From contig CAZXOC010000056.1 of the NCBI GenBank assembly GCA_964642165.1, positions 1-30,933 on the forward strand: a DNA stretch of 30,933 nt. Direction: 5' to 3'. A program made the translations under genes and the position numbers. Below are positions 7,905 to 17,041 of this stretch, one piece after another; position 1 is the first letter of the stretch, and each line of letters opens with the position of its first letter. The notes under the pieces were generated by a model that did not search any database, was not told where the DNA came from, and saw only the letters and a program-made list of their open reading frames with translations. This stretch comes from CAYRVX01 sp964642165 (lineage in GTDB: Bacteria > Planctomycetota > Phycisphaerae > SM23-33).

Positions 7905-9899
7905 CTACACCGGCAGTTTCGCGGCGCTCTTGCTCATGACGACGAAGCCGAGGCTCAACATGGTGATCAGCCCGATGCCGGCAGAGAAGCCCGCGGCGAA
8001 GACGATGCGGTACTTCGGCCAGTTCTCGCCGAACCACTTCCGGCAAACGTACCGGCCCAGCAGGGCGCCGATGAACATCGGGACGATCGCGTGCGGCACG
8101 GACTGGTCGAGCCCGCGCACGACGCCGTAGACCAGGAAGATCGGCAGGCCGAAGTGGTTGAGCGTAGCGTAGACGGCCAACGCCAGTACGAAGCCGACCG
8201 AGAGGTACTCCCAGACGAACGCTTCCTGGAACGGGCTGGCGGCCTCCCCGGGCAGCGTCGCCGAGTAGATCAGCCCCTGGCGGAACGCGCGGAGTTCCCA
8301 GAACTCGTTGGCGTAGGGGAACAGATCGCTGGGCACCTCGGAGATCGACCAGATGAACTGAGCGAAGATGACCGTGCCGACGGCCATGATCGGGAAGATC
8401 AGTATTTCGGCCTTGATCAGCGAGGTGAACTTGCAGCCCGTCAGCTCGGTGGTGCGGAAGAACTTCACCTGGCCGGCGTAGTTGTGCAGCGGGATCGGGG
8501 CGAACCAGATTGCCGCGCCCTTGTACCCCGAGAGGATAAACGTCGCCTCGCGGACGAACGGGATCTGCACCTGCTGGCCGACGATGCCTTCCATCCGCGC
8601 CGAGACGTAGCTGATCAGCGGGGTGTAGACGAACCCGTAGAAGATCAGAATCCACAGCGGGAACTTCTTGCCGCCTTCCGGGATCGGCGACCACTGGTTC
8701 ACCAGCAGGTACGTCAGCGTGATGTAGGTGATCGTCGAGAACAGGTAGATGCCCAGGGCGATCCAGATGGAGAAATCGCCCCGACCGGCCGGCGGCTTGA
8801 ACAGCTTGAACCAGTCAGTGCTGCCGGCGCCGGTGGTGCCCATCTCGCGGCGCTTCTTGCGGTAGTTTAAGTAGAGATGCACAAAGCCGATCACCGCGAT
8901 GGCGAACAGCAAGCCCAGACGGAAGCTGAAGTAGAAGTCCATCGTGTTCGACTGGATGGTGTGAATGCCGCCGAGCCCCGGCTCCCACCCGTGCAGCAGG
9001 CCGGTTTGGAACAGGATGGGGTTGGCGATCATGGTGATGATCAGCCCGATGAAGCTGCCCACCATCGCCCAGAACGGCAACACCATCCCCAGCACGACGA
9101 ACGACAGGTCGAAGCTGATCATCATCGGCATCGCCGGCAGTGCCTGCTCGGTGTAGCCGGTCATGTCAGCGAACGGCAGGGGAATGATGCGCAGAGAACT
9201 GGTGAAGATGGCGCTGGTGATGTTCGGGATCGCCAGGTAGATCGTCCCGAACGCCAGGCCGGCCGCGCCGCCGATACTGAATGTCCGCCATTGCCAGCTA
9301 TCTTTCTGGCTGGATGCGTCGGCCAGGGCCGTCATGCCCATCGCGCCCACCGGCGCCATCGGGAAGGGCAGTTCCTCGACGTCGCTGGTCAGGCGGAACA
9401 TCACGTAGCCCAGCCCGAAGTGGTCCAGCCGGGAGATGAACATCTGCAGCAGCATCAGACCGATCGGCAGCATCCAGGCCGTCATCATGAAGTCGCGCTG
9501 GGCCAGGACCGACGGGTCGGACGGGGCGTACCACTGGGGAATGTACTCGGCGATGCCGAGGCGGCGCATCTCCTCGGATTGGACCAGGAACTGGTGCCAC
9601 AGCAGGCCGCCGCCGGTGTGGATCACGGCGCCGCACATGTAGAACAAGACGAAGATTTCCGGGCGTTTGAGCGTTTTGAGCGCGCGGCGGGCGACTTCGA
9701 CGTACAGGATCACCGTTACCCACTGGGCGGCCGGCCCCATCTCGACGCCGGCGACCAACTGCATGTACAACTGCGCAGGAGTCATCAGCAGGCCGACGAA
9801 CAAGGCCATCACCACGGTGCCGAGGTTGACGCCGTGCTCGAAGTGATCCGGACGTCGGATCAGGTCCCGAAACTCCTTGAATTCCTTGTCTTCTCGCAT
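7905..9899 (-). CDS. OPT-like multi-pass membrane protein
   Basis: A 664-residue polytopic membrane protein with roughly 14 hydrophobic segments, similar in design to oligopeptide-transporter (OPT) proteins and the DUF6785 group. The N-terminus (EHGVNLGTVVMALFVGLLMTP) leads into the first membrane helix. The segments LPFPMAPVGAMGMTAL, VLGMVLPFWAMVGSFIGL and VVRGLDQSVPHAIVPMFIGALLGRYV resemble the Pro/Gly-rich broken helices of OPT carriers. The substrate is unknown; peptides or metal chelates are the family precedent. It lies between the giant FtsX gene (54 bases) and the 290-residue gene (94 bases). It probably works with the other DUF6785-type protein of the same operon, since the two differ too much to be a recent duplication. 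ATG at 9899; only a weak GCGGG precedes it. Confidence 0.75.
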   Translation of the reverse strand: MREDKEFKEFRDLIRRPDHFEHGVNLGTVVMALFVGLLMTPAQLYMQLVAGVEMGPAAQWVTVILYVEVARRALKTLKRPEIFVLFYMCGAVIHTGGGLLWHQFLVQSEEMRRLGIAEYIPQWYAPSDPSVLAQRDFMMTAWMLPIGLMLLQMFISRLDHFGLGYVMFRLTSDVEELPFPMAPVGAMGMTALADASSQKDSWQWRTFSIGGAAGLAFGTIYLAIPNITSAIFTSSLRIIPLPFADMTGYTEQALPAMPMMISFDLSFVVLGMVLPFWAMVGSFIGLIITMIANPILFQTGLLHGWEPGLGGIHTIQSNTMDFYFSFRLGLLFAIAVIGFVHLYLNYRKKRREMGTTGAGSTDWFKLFKPPAGRGDFSIWIALGIYLFSTITYITLTYLLVNQWSPIPEGGKKFPLWILIFYGFVYTPLISYVSARMEGIVGQQVQIPFVREATFILSGYKGAAIWFAPIPLHNYAGQVKFFRTTELTGCKFTSLIKAEILIFPIMAVGTVIFAQFIWSISEVPSDLFPYANEFWELRAFRQGLIYSATLPGEAASPFQEAFVWEYLSVGFVLALAVYATLNHFGLPIFLVYGVVRGLDQSVPHAIVPMFIGALLGRYVCRKWFGENWPKYRIVFAAGFSAGIGLITMLSLGFVVMSKSAAKLPV

Positions 9900-9953
9900 C
9901 TATGCCCGCTTTCGATCAGACACGTCTCACCCGGCGCGATTCTCTCTTGGTTG

Positions 9954-12900
9954 TCACAGTCCGGCTGTTTCGGCTTGGCCGACCCAGGGCATGGCGGCCA
10001 GGGATCCACGCCCCTGGGCCAGGAACTCCAGAATGCGTCCGGGCTCGAGCCGGCGCCAGCCGAGCAACTGCCGGCGCAGGTCGCCCAGGAACACACGGTT
10101 GAGCCGGTGCCAGGCCCGCACGGACCCGGAGGCCCGGCGCAGTTCGATGTGGATTCCGTAGATGTCCTCCCCGTCGGCCGGTTCGATGGTCAGCCGGACT
10201 TCCTGGCGGACGCCCAGGTCGTACGGCGCCAACCAAACGGTGCCTTCGATGCCCATCGCTTCCAGGCCCTGGACGGACTTACGGAACGTCGTGAGCTTGT
10301 CCGTGCTGAAGTGCCCGATGCTGCCCTCGGCGTGGGCGTCGAGGTACTCCAGCAGGTATGCCGCGACGCCGTTGGCGGTCTTGGCGTTGACGGTGAACGG
10401 TAGCGTGTCGCGGATGACCCCGTCGACCGGCTCCGGGACCGCCCAGGTCCGCTTGTTGGACGGCGCCGCCATTCGCCCGGCCAGGTACGCCGGAATTAAC
10501 GCCGCAACCATCACCACCACCAGGACCATGAACATGATCATGATCGCCTGGGAGCCGGAGTAGTTCAGCGTCATCCCTCCGAGCCACCCAAGGGCGTCAA
10601 GGGCCGTCGCGGCGCCCTGGCCGACGACATAGCCGAACACCGAGCCCATCAGCCCGTAGGTCATCGCCTCGGCGAGGAACAGGAACCCCACGTGGATCGG
10701 CGCCAGGCCGAGCGACGTGTAGATGTAGACCTCACGCCGGCGCTCGGCGATCGAACTGAGCATGGTGTTGAAGATGATCGACGCGCCGATGATCAGCGGA
10801 ATCAGCAGGCTCTTGGGCGCCGACGGCAGCAGAGGGGTCGAGGCAAGCACCTGCAGCGGCTCGCCTTTGGCGCCGTGAATCACGCTGAATGCGAAACGGT
10901 CGGCCAGGCGTTCGGCCACGGCGCGAGCCTGCCCGGCGTCATCCGCGTGGATCGCCACCGATTGCAGCGTGCAGTCGCGTTGGTCTTCGAGCATCGCCTG
11001 CGGCAGGATCAGCACGGACTGGCCCGGGGCGGCGCGGAGTTCCTGCTCGGCGGCCGCCGCCGCGCCGGCTTCCTCCGCCGCGGCCATCAATTCCAGCGTG
11101 CTCTGCTTAGACCGCGTCAGTTCGTCGCCTGTCATGGCTGTGTAGTCCAGCGGGGCGAGCGAGCGTCTGTCCAAGTCGCGCGCTTTGACGTCGAATGAGT
11201 CGCTGTCGAAGACATCGACCAGCTTCAGCGCTTGCCCGGCGACGAGTATACGGTCGCCCCGCTCAACGCCGAGATGCTTGGCGGCCTGTCTTGCCACGTA
11301 GCAGCCGCCGCCGGCAGCGAAGCTGCCCCAGTGGGGCAGAATCTCCTGGACGCCGGAAACGTTCGACTCGGCGCTGTCGAGGCCCAACGCCGAGGAGAAC
11401 TCCACGTGCTTGCCCGTGTTCGGGTTCACGGCGTTCAGCCGCCACTGGTTCGTCGGCACCGACCACCACATTCGGCCGACGACGTCGTCTCGCTCGACGA
11501 CGCCGATCAAGCAGTTTCGGACGGCGTCCAGCGTTGCGGCCGGAAGCGGACGCGAGCTGGTCTGGCGGATCAGCACGCCGGTGAAGCTGGCTTTTTGGTC
11601 CAGGGCGTACTGGCGGTAGCCGCTATACTGGCTGGTCGAAACGAAGCACAAGAGGGCGAACGTAATCAGCACGACGGTCATGCCCGTCAGAACCGTACGC
11701 AGCTTGCGGCGCCGCATGTTGGCGATGCTCAGGCGGATCGCGGTGCTCAGCACGCCCAGACGCGAGGTCTTGGCGCTGCTGGACTCGGCCCGGCCGGAGC
11801 GGAGCTTGGCCAGCTCGGACTCGAATTTGCGAAGTACCAGTACGATCACCAGCAGGCTCATGAAGATGATGCCGAAGGCCATGATGACCGTCAGCGGCTG
11901 GGCGGAGATCTTGAACGCCGGATGGAAGCTCCAGAGGATGCCCGTCATGATCACGAAGATGATGAGCGTCGCGACGATCTGGTGAACGATCTTCGCCGCC
12001 GCAACCATCAGACGCTCCATCGCCGCGGCGAACGGCATCAGCAGCAGCAGCATCAGCACCGCGCCGCGGACGACGTCGTTGGCCGTATCGAGCACAGCCT
12101 GGTAGACGCGTGCTTCGGTGGCCAGCGCGGCGCCGGCGTCGCGGACGAACGCGTCGCCCAGGTCGTCCTTCAAGTGGGTTTTGGCCTTGCCGAGTCGCTT
12201 GCCGGCCTTCGCGTGCATCTCGTTGATCGCCGCGCTGGTGATCCCGGCGGCGGCGTAATCGGAGATGCGGCGTTCATTGAGACGGTGCCAGTCCTTGGCG
12301 GCCTGGTACAGCGGGTCGGCCGGGAGCGGGTCGCCGATGCGGAAGCCCTCGATGAGGTCGCGGATCGACGTGTCGGGGTTGGCCACCGGGTCGCCCATGT
12401 TCAGCAACGCCATGCGGTTCCGGGTAATGCCGGCCCGAAGGACGAGCTGCCACTGAACCTTCGGCTCGAGCAGGCAACTGACCAGGCCGTCATAGACCAT
12501 CATGTTCATCCGCTTGGGCGCGCTTTGGGAGCGTGCGTCCAGGAGGCTGGCGTTGGGCAGAGGCATCAGGTAACGAGGGTCTTGCAGGCCCGCGACGGTC
12601 AGTTCGGTACAGGAGAACACTACGCCGCGGAAAGGTGTCTTGCTCTTATGGCCGTAGGCGAAGTTGTCATGGAGCTTGACGCCGCGCCCGGCGCGGCTCA
12701 GGTCGATGGCGCGCGTGATGGCGCCGTGGTCGTCGAGTTGGTAGGATTCCAGGTGGAATCCCCCCAGCCAGCTACGCGGGCGGCGGGGGATGAACTGGAA
12801 CAGCGCCCGTCCGTCCGGCCCAGTGAAATGGAACTCGTATCGCCGCATGCCGGCCGCCAGCGGCCAACCGGAGGGCGTGAAGCCGTCGGTGGTGAACGGA

Positions 12901-14927
12901 CCAAGGACCAGCGCGGTCAGGTATCCCTCCATCGGCAAGCGCGGCACGGGCGTTCCGGGGGAGACGTCCACGGTGATCGTTCGGACCCGGACCCAGTCGG
13001 GGGACATGGTGGGGCTCTGGCTGATGTGGAAGTCCTTGTGCCAGTCCTGGACGGTGTCCCGGTCACTGGCGCCGGTCAGCGCATCGAGCATCGAGATCGT
13101 CGCGTCGATTTGCGGCCCCAGCCGCGACCAGTCCAGTCGCTCCGCTTGGTCGAAGGGGGTGTCGACGCGCCGGCGGTAGCCGTTGAGGGTCGCCCAGGTC
13201 ATCGAGTAGGTCTGGAAACTCGCCACCGGGGTGATCACCGACACGTCGCCCTGCGTGTGCGTGTTGGTCGTACGGAGGTCCGTGAACGGCCGGAGGTTCA
13301 CGGCGCGTCGCTGGGCCTCGTCGGGCCAGACCTTCTCGGGGCCCTTGTTGACCCTCGCTTCCACCCAATTCTGGAACGGCCTGGCGTTGCTGCTCTGGCC
13401 CATGATCAGGAACCGGCAATAGTGCTGTGGGCCGACGCACATGCCCGCGTCAGACAGATCCAGCCCGAGCATGAAGCCGATCGGCCGGGTGGTGGTCTTG
13501 TCCTTGCCTTCGGTGGGCTCCAAACCCAGCGCTTCGGTCAGTTCGTTCCGCATCTGCCGTCGCCGTTCCGATGCGTCGGCCACCGCCTTGGCCTGCTCGT
13601 ACTGGCCTTTCGTGCGGTTCCAGGCGAGAGCCCACAGTTCGCGGGCAAGTTGGGCCTGCTCGTCCGAGACTGCCCTTCCGGTCAGCAGGCTCACCTGCGT
13701 GCCGCGGTACCTGGATCGTCTGGCTTTCGCCTTCGCAATCCCTTGCTTCACCTCGTCGGTCTGCTCCAGCACACGGAGAGACTGCAGTTCTGTGTCAGCG
13801 GCCACGACGACCTTGTCCACTTCGTCCCGGGTGAAGGTGTGGATGGGTTTGAACTTCGGCTCGTGCAGGTTGGCCGGGGGCGTGTCGGAGGCCAAGCCCT
13901 TCACCAGGTTCCACGCGGCCTCGTACTCTTCAAGGACCTTGTTGTCCTCGCGGAGCGAGTCGGCGCGTTCTTCCTCGGCGACCGACAAGGCGCCGGCCAT
14001 GTGGCGGACGCCGAGTATGTTGATGGACTGTGCGTCGAGGAACCCCACCAGCACCGGACGAGCAGGCGGGTTGGCCGTGAAATGCCGCAGGAGGGTCAAC
14101 CCCATTGCGGCATCGACCGCGACGTCGGCGCCGGGGGCCAAGTCGGGCACGACGGACATCGCGTCGATCGGCACGCAGATCGCCAGGGCCTTGCGGCCCA
14201 TCGCTTCGGGTTTCGGCTTCACCAGGGCGTAGATGTTCCGCGCCTCGACCTTCTCCCACTTCGACTCGCATACCAGCGTGCCTTCCGGGATCGAACCGGC
14301 CCGCAGCTTTGCGGCCAGTACGCTCTCGCCGGGCACGTAGAACCGGGGCAGGTACACCGGCAGCGGCAGTACGTGCGACGCCGCGTCGTGCTGGTCGGTC
14401 TCCGGGTCGCCCAGCAGGATGACCGCCCTTGCCCCGGCCCGGACCGCCCGTCGCCATCTCTTGCCGGCCGACATCTCCATCACGGCAATCTGCCCGCGGA
14501 GACTCTTGGCGGGAATGTCCTCCAGCTCGCCGCGCTTGACGTAGATGAGCTTGCCGCTGATCCCGCCGCGCGGCGTGCTATGCAGCCGGACGGCGGCCGG
14601 CCAGAAGGGGTAGACCTTGTGCGACGTGGGGTTCGCCTTGGAGCCGACCAGCAGTTCGGCCTTCTTCGTGCGGGGGACGACCACGTCGAACGTGTGCTGC
14701 CAGATCCTCAAGCCGCCGTCGGGGGCCTCGTCGATCTGTTCGATCTGCTCCAACAGCTTGTCGGAGACTTGCTTGTGTTCTTCCGAGCCGACGACGCGCG
14801 ACCCCACGCCGGCGATCCATTCGGTCGCTTTGCGGACGTCTTCGACGGCTTGGGACGGTCCCGTCGGTGCGGCGAAGGCCGATCCGGCCGTCGCCGCCGC
14901 CAGCAGTATTGTCAGGAACATCTTCGG
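9954..14927 (-). CDS. Giant exported FtsX permease with degenerate M28/PA-like N-terminal region
   Basis: About 1657 residues. A signal peptide (MPKMFLTILLAAATAGSAFA) is followed by a region laid out like PA-domain M28 aminopeptidases: GSRVVGSEEHKQVSDKLLEQI, then RGQIAVMEMSAGKRWRRAVRAGARAVILL, then the core CVPIDAMSVVPDLAPGADVAVDAAMGLTLLRHF and VGFLDAQSINILGVRHM. The zinc-binding His of the HYDS block and the Glu-Glu pair appear replaced, so it is probably catalytically dead. A helical stretch (about 320-475) and a beta-rich region (about 480-880) follow. Three membrane helices come next (about 952-1032), then a complete FtsX core: helix 1079-1097, extracytoplasmic loop, coupling region SSIAERRREVYIYTSLG and helices to about 1483. 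A cytoplasmic tail of about 165 residues ends it. ATG 14927 is chosen for GAGG 9 bases upstream and the signal peptide; an in-frame GTG at 14945 is the alternative. It likely pairs with the small permease and LolD-type ATPase. Confidence 0.85.
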   Translation of the reverse strand, partial: PKMFLTILLAAATAGSAFAAPTGPSQAVEDVRKATEWIAGVGSRVVGSEEHKQVSDKLLEQIEQIDEAPDGGLRIWQHTFDVVVPRTKKAELLVGSKANPTSHKVYPFWPAAVRLHSTPRGGISGKLIYVKRGELEDIPAKSLRGQIAVMEMSAGKRWRRAVRAGARAVILLGDPETDQHDAASHVLPLPVYLPRFYVPGESVLAAKLRAGSIPEGTLVCESKWEKVEARNIYALVKPKPEAMGRKALAICVPIDAMSVVPDLAPGADVAVDAAMGLTLLRHFTANPPARPVLVGFLDAQSINILGVRHMAGALSVAEEERADSLREDNKVLEEYEAAWNLVKGLASDTPPANLHEPKFKPIHTFTRDEVDKVVVAADTELQSLRVLEQTDEVKQGIAKAKARRSRYRGTQVSLLTGRAVSDEQAQLARELWALAWNRTKGQYEQAKAVADASERRRQMRNELTEALGLEPTEGKDKTTTRPIGFMLGLDLSDAGMCVGPQHYCRFLIMGQSSNARPFQNWVEARVNKGPEKVWPDEAQRRAVNLRPFTDLRTTNTHTQGDVSVITPVASFQTYSMTWATLNGYRRRVDTPFDQAERLDWSRLGPQIDATISMLDALTGASDRDTVQDWHKDFHISQSPTMSPDWVRVRTITVDVSPGTPVPRLPMEGYLTALVLGPFTTDGFTPSGWPLAAGMRRYEFHFTGPDGRALFQFIPRRPRSWLGGFHLESYQLDDHGAITRAIDLSRAGRGVKLHDNFAYGHKSKTPFRGVVFSCTELTVAGLQDPRYLMPLPNASLLDARSQSAPKRMNMMVYDGLVSCLLEPKVQWQLVLRAGITRNRMALLNMGDPVANPDTSIRDLIEGFRIGDPLPADPLYQAAKDWHRLNERRISDYAAAGITSAAINEMHAKAGKRLGKAKTHLKDDLGDAFVRDAGAALATEARVYQAVLDTANDVVRGAVLMLLLLMPFAAAMERLMVAAAKIVHQIVATLIIFVIMTGILWSFHPAFKISAQPLTVIMAFGIIFMSLLVIVLVLRKFESELAKLRSGRAESSSAKTSRLGVLSTAIRLSIANMRRRKLRTVLTGMTVVLITFALLCFVSTSQYSGYRQYALDQKASFTGVLIRQTSSRPLPAATLDAVRNCLIGVVERDDVVGRMWWSVPTNQWRLNAVNPNTGKHVEFSSALGLDSAESNVSGVQEILPHWGSFAAGGGCYVARQAAKHLGVERGDRILVAGQALKLVDVFDSDSFDVKARDLDRRSLAPLDYTAMTGDELTRSKQSTLELMAAAEEAGAAAAAEQELRAAPGQSVLILPQAMLEDQRDCTLQSVAIHADDAGQARAVAERLADRFAFSVIHGAKGEPLQVLASTPLLPSAPKSLLIPLIIGASIIFNTMLSSIAERRREVYIYTSLGLAPIHVGFLFLAEAMTYGLMGSVFGYVVGQGAATALDALGWLGGMTLNYSGSQAIMIMFMVLVVVMVAALIPAYLAGRMAAPSNKRTWAVPEPVDGVIRDTLPFTVNAKTANGVAAYLLEYLDAHAEGSIGHFSTDKLTTFRKSVQGLEAMGIEGTVWLAPYDLGVRQEVRLTIEPADGEDIYGIHIELRRASGSVRAWHRLNRVFLGDLRRQLLGWRRLEPGRILEFLAQGRGSLAAMPWVGQAETAGL

Positions 14928-14986
14928 CATCAGCACTTGCCTCACTGATCGCCCGGATTATCGCGCCGGGTCGGCTGGTCTGATCG

Positions 14987-17041
14987 TTAGCCCGGCTGGA
15001 CCCTCATCTGAAGCACTTCGGCGCCCATGGCGGCCAGCGTGGACGGGATGATCGCCCAGATCGCCGCGGCGAGCAACTGCCCGACGATCAGGCCCAGGAA
15101 GAACGGCGCGGCCTTGCGGTAGAGTCGGGCGCCGCCGAAGTGGAGGATCAACACCTTCAACAACCACCCCAGCAGGATGCTCGGCCAGCCGAGGGCCGGA
15201 AGGTAGCCTCCGCCCATCAACAACCCGATCGGGTGCAGCGGCCAGCTCGGCCACAGCAGACACGCCCACATCAGCAGGCCGGCTGCCGCGGCGCCGCCGA
15301 CCATGTGGGCGGGGCGATTGTATGTGACCTCGCCAAAGCTGTCTCTCTCGGGATCCTTCTCGATCTTCTCGTGCTGGTGGAAGAGGCCCATGGCGTCGGA
15401 GAGCCGCCACTGGCCCGTTCGGTTGATGGGGGCAATGTCGGCATAGGAGACGTCCTCGTTGTAGTTCATGTACAGGTGCACGGCGCCGCAGATCACCACG
15501 CCAAGCATCATGACGCCAAGGAGGATCCATGCCAGCCGGGCCCGACGCCGAGGGCTGGCGTCCTCATCCATGCCCAGCGCGTGGATTCCCAGCCCGGTGG
15601 CGCTGATCCTCGAGCTGTCTCGGAACAACAGCGACGGAACCATCGAGAACAACACCGTCGGCCCGCTCAGCCAGGACACCGGCAGCATCTGTATCAGATG
15701 GTGGGTGCCCGCGCATCCGATGTTCATGAACGGGATGCCCGTCTCGGCCACCAGCCGGGCGATCACCAGCGAAATCACGAAACCGATCACAACGAACGCC
15801 ACCGCCGCGACGGGCTGGACGCCGACCCACATCAGCCACCCGGCCGCACCGGCGAAGCCGATAGCGAGAGTCCAGCCGGCGGCGCGGTTGTAGCAGTCGT
15901 TGTCACCTTTCGATCGCCGGAACATCGCTCGGAACACCCGCGCCCATTGACTGCGGCCCAGCCAGAGCACGCCGATGGCCAACGCCACCAGCGACCCGGT
16001 GTGCTGGTCGCCGATCGCGCCGGCGTTGTAGGGCGGATAGTATGCCGTGTTGACCACGGCATAGGCCACGTACAACAGGTGGAAGAACACGATCGAGAAT
16101 CCGATCCGACTGGGCATGAAGAAGGTCACGCCGACGATCAGGAACACAATCTGGTTGGTCTTGATGCCGCTGGTGTCGCCGACGTGCCGTAACGCCCCTT
16201 CAGTAAAGAGGCTTTTGAGGTCCCACTTCAGCGGGATCGCCGGGACCTTCGTCGGCATGTACAGGTTCGCCCCCTGCAGGCAGTACAGGAAGACCACCAT
16301 GCCGGCAGCGATCCAGAATGACTTCTTGCGGAACAGGCCCGCCATCAGTCGGCCCTTTTCAGGCGATTCCAGCAGACGCTGCTGCAGGCCCAGCAGCGGG
16401 AACGCCAGGCGCTCGTTGTGACGCCACTGCGGCAAGACGACCATCGCCAGACCGACCATCATCGCCATCGAGAACAGGGCCATCACGCCCCAGGAAGCCA
16501 GCGGCCCGGTCCATTTGTGCCAGGGGATCTGCTCGCCGGGGGGAAGCTTACGGAGGAAGTAGTTCGAGGCCGATGTATCTTTGCCGTAGCCCAACTCGTC
16601 CGGGAACAGGCTCTCGGGCACGCCGACCTTCTCCACCGATTCGGCGAGCGCCGAATTGCTGTTGATCTGCGTGTTGTTGAACACGATCGAGTACGGCAAG
16701 TGCCGCAGCAAGCCGTGGCTGGTCACGACCGCCGCCATCAGCACGATGGAGAACACCAACGCCAATTGCCTGCGATCCAGGGCCAGCGTGCGGCTGTCGC
16801 CACCGGCGAGCTTGCTGATCAGCCGAAGAACGGGGTTGATCAGCAGCAGCAGCACCAGGATCACGAACAGCGAGCTGACGGGCAGGAACGAGTCCGAAAT
16901 CAACCCGGTGTCGATCAGGAAGTTGACATACGGCGTGACGACCCAGATGAACACCGAGCCGATTAAGCCGATGGCCAAAGCGACAAGGGTTCGCGTCCAG
17001 GGATAGCCCTTCTCGTGTGTATCAGTCACTCCTTTGGCCAT
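14987..17041 (-). CDS. DUF6785/DUF6784 family membrane protein (OPT-like)
   Basis: A 684-residue polytopic membrane protein with about 14 hydrophobic segments. The motif RHNERLAFPLLGLQ (207-220) and the later VIARLVAETGIPFMN are features I associate with DUF6785 proteins of planctomycetes. The C-terminal HPIGLLMGGGYLPALGWPSILLGWLLKVLIL followed by GGARLYRKAAPFFLGLIVGQ matches the DUF6784 region. The family is distantly OPT-like and has no established substrate. It is the first gene of the seven-gene operon; GGAG lies 10 bases upstream of the ATG. Its first bases overlap the 3' end of the truncated ATPase gene by 20 bases. A promoter must lie in or above that fragment, but none can be named from sequence. 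Confidence 0.82.
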   Translation of the reverse strand: MAKGVTDTHEKGYPWTRTLVALAIGLIGSVFIWVVTPYVNFLIDTGLISDSFLPVSSLFVILVLLLLINPVLRLISKLAGGDSRTLALDRRQLALVFSIVLMAAVVTSHGLLRHLPYSIVFNNTQINSNSALAESVEKVGVPESLFPDELGYGKDTSASNYFLRKLPPGEQIPWHKWTGPLASWGVMALFSMAMMVGLAMVVLPQWRHNERLAFPLLGLQQRLLESPEKGRLMAGLFRKKSFWIAAGMVVFLYCLQGANLYMPTKVPAIPLKWDLKSLFTEGALRHVGDTSGIKTNQIVFLIVGVTFFMPSRIGFSIVFFHLLYVAYAVVNTAYYPPYNAGAIGDQHTGSLVALAIGVLWLGRSQWARVFRAMFRRSKGDNDCYNRAAGWTLAIGFAGAAGWLMWVGVQPVAAVAFVVIGFVISLVIARLVAETGIPFMNIGCAGTHHLIQMLPVSWLSGPTVLFSMVPSLLFRDSSRISATGLGIHALGMDEDASPRRRARLAWILLGVMMLGVVICGAVHLYMNYNEDVSYADIAPINRTGQWRLSDAMGLFHQHEKIEKDPERDSFGEVTYNRPAHMVGGAAAAGLLMWACLLWPSWPLHPIGLLMGGGYLPALGWPSILLGWLLKVLILHFGGARLYRKAAPFFLGLIVGQLLAAAIWAIIPSTLAAMGAEVLQMRVQPG

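Noticed and set aside
11232..14948. 1238-codon open frame on the plus strand opposite the giant FtsX gene
   Set aside because: It is antisense to a gene with signal peptide, membrane helices and family motifs. Its protein is rich in R, H, Q, V and D with no domain or ribosome binding site, the usual effect of GC-rich codon bias on the opposite strand.
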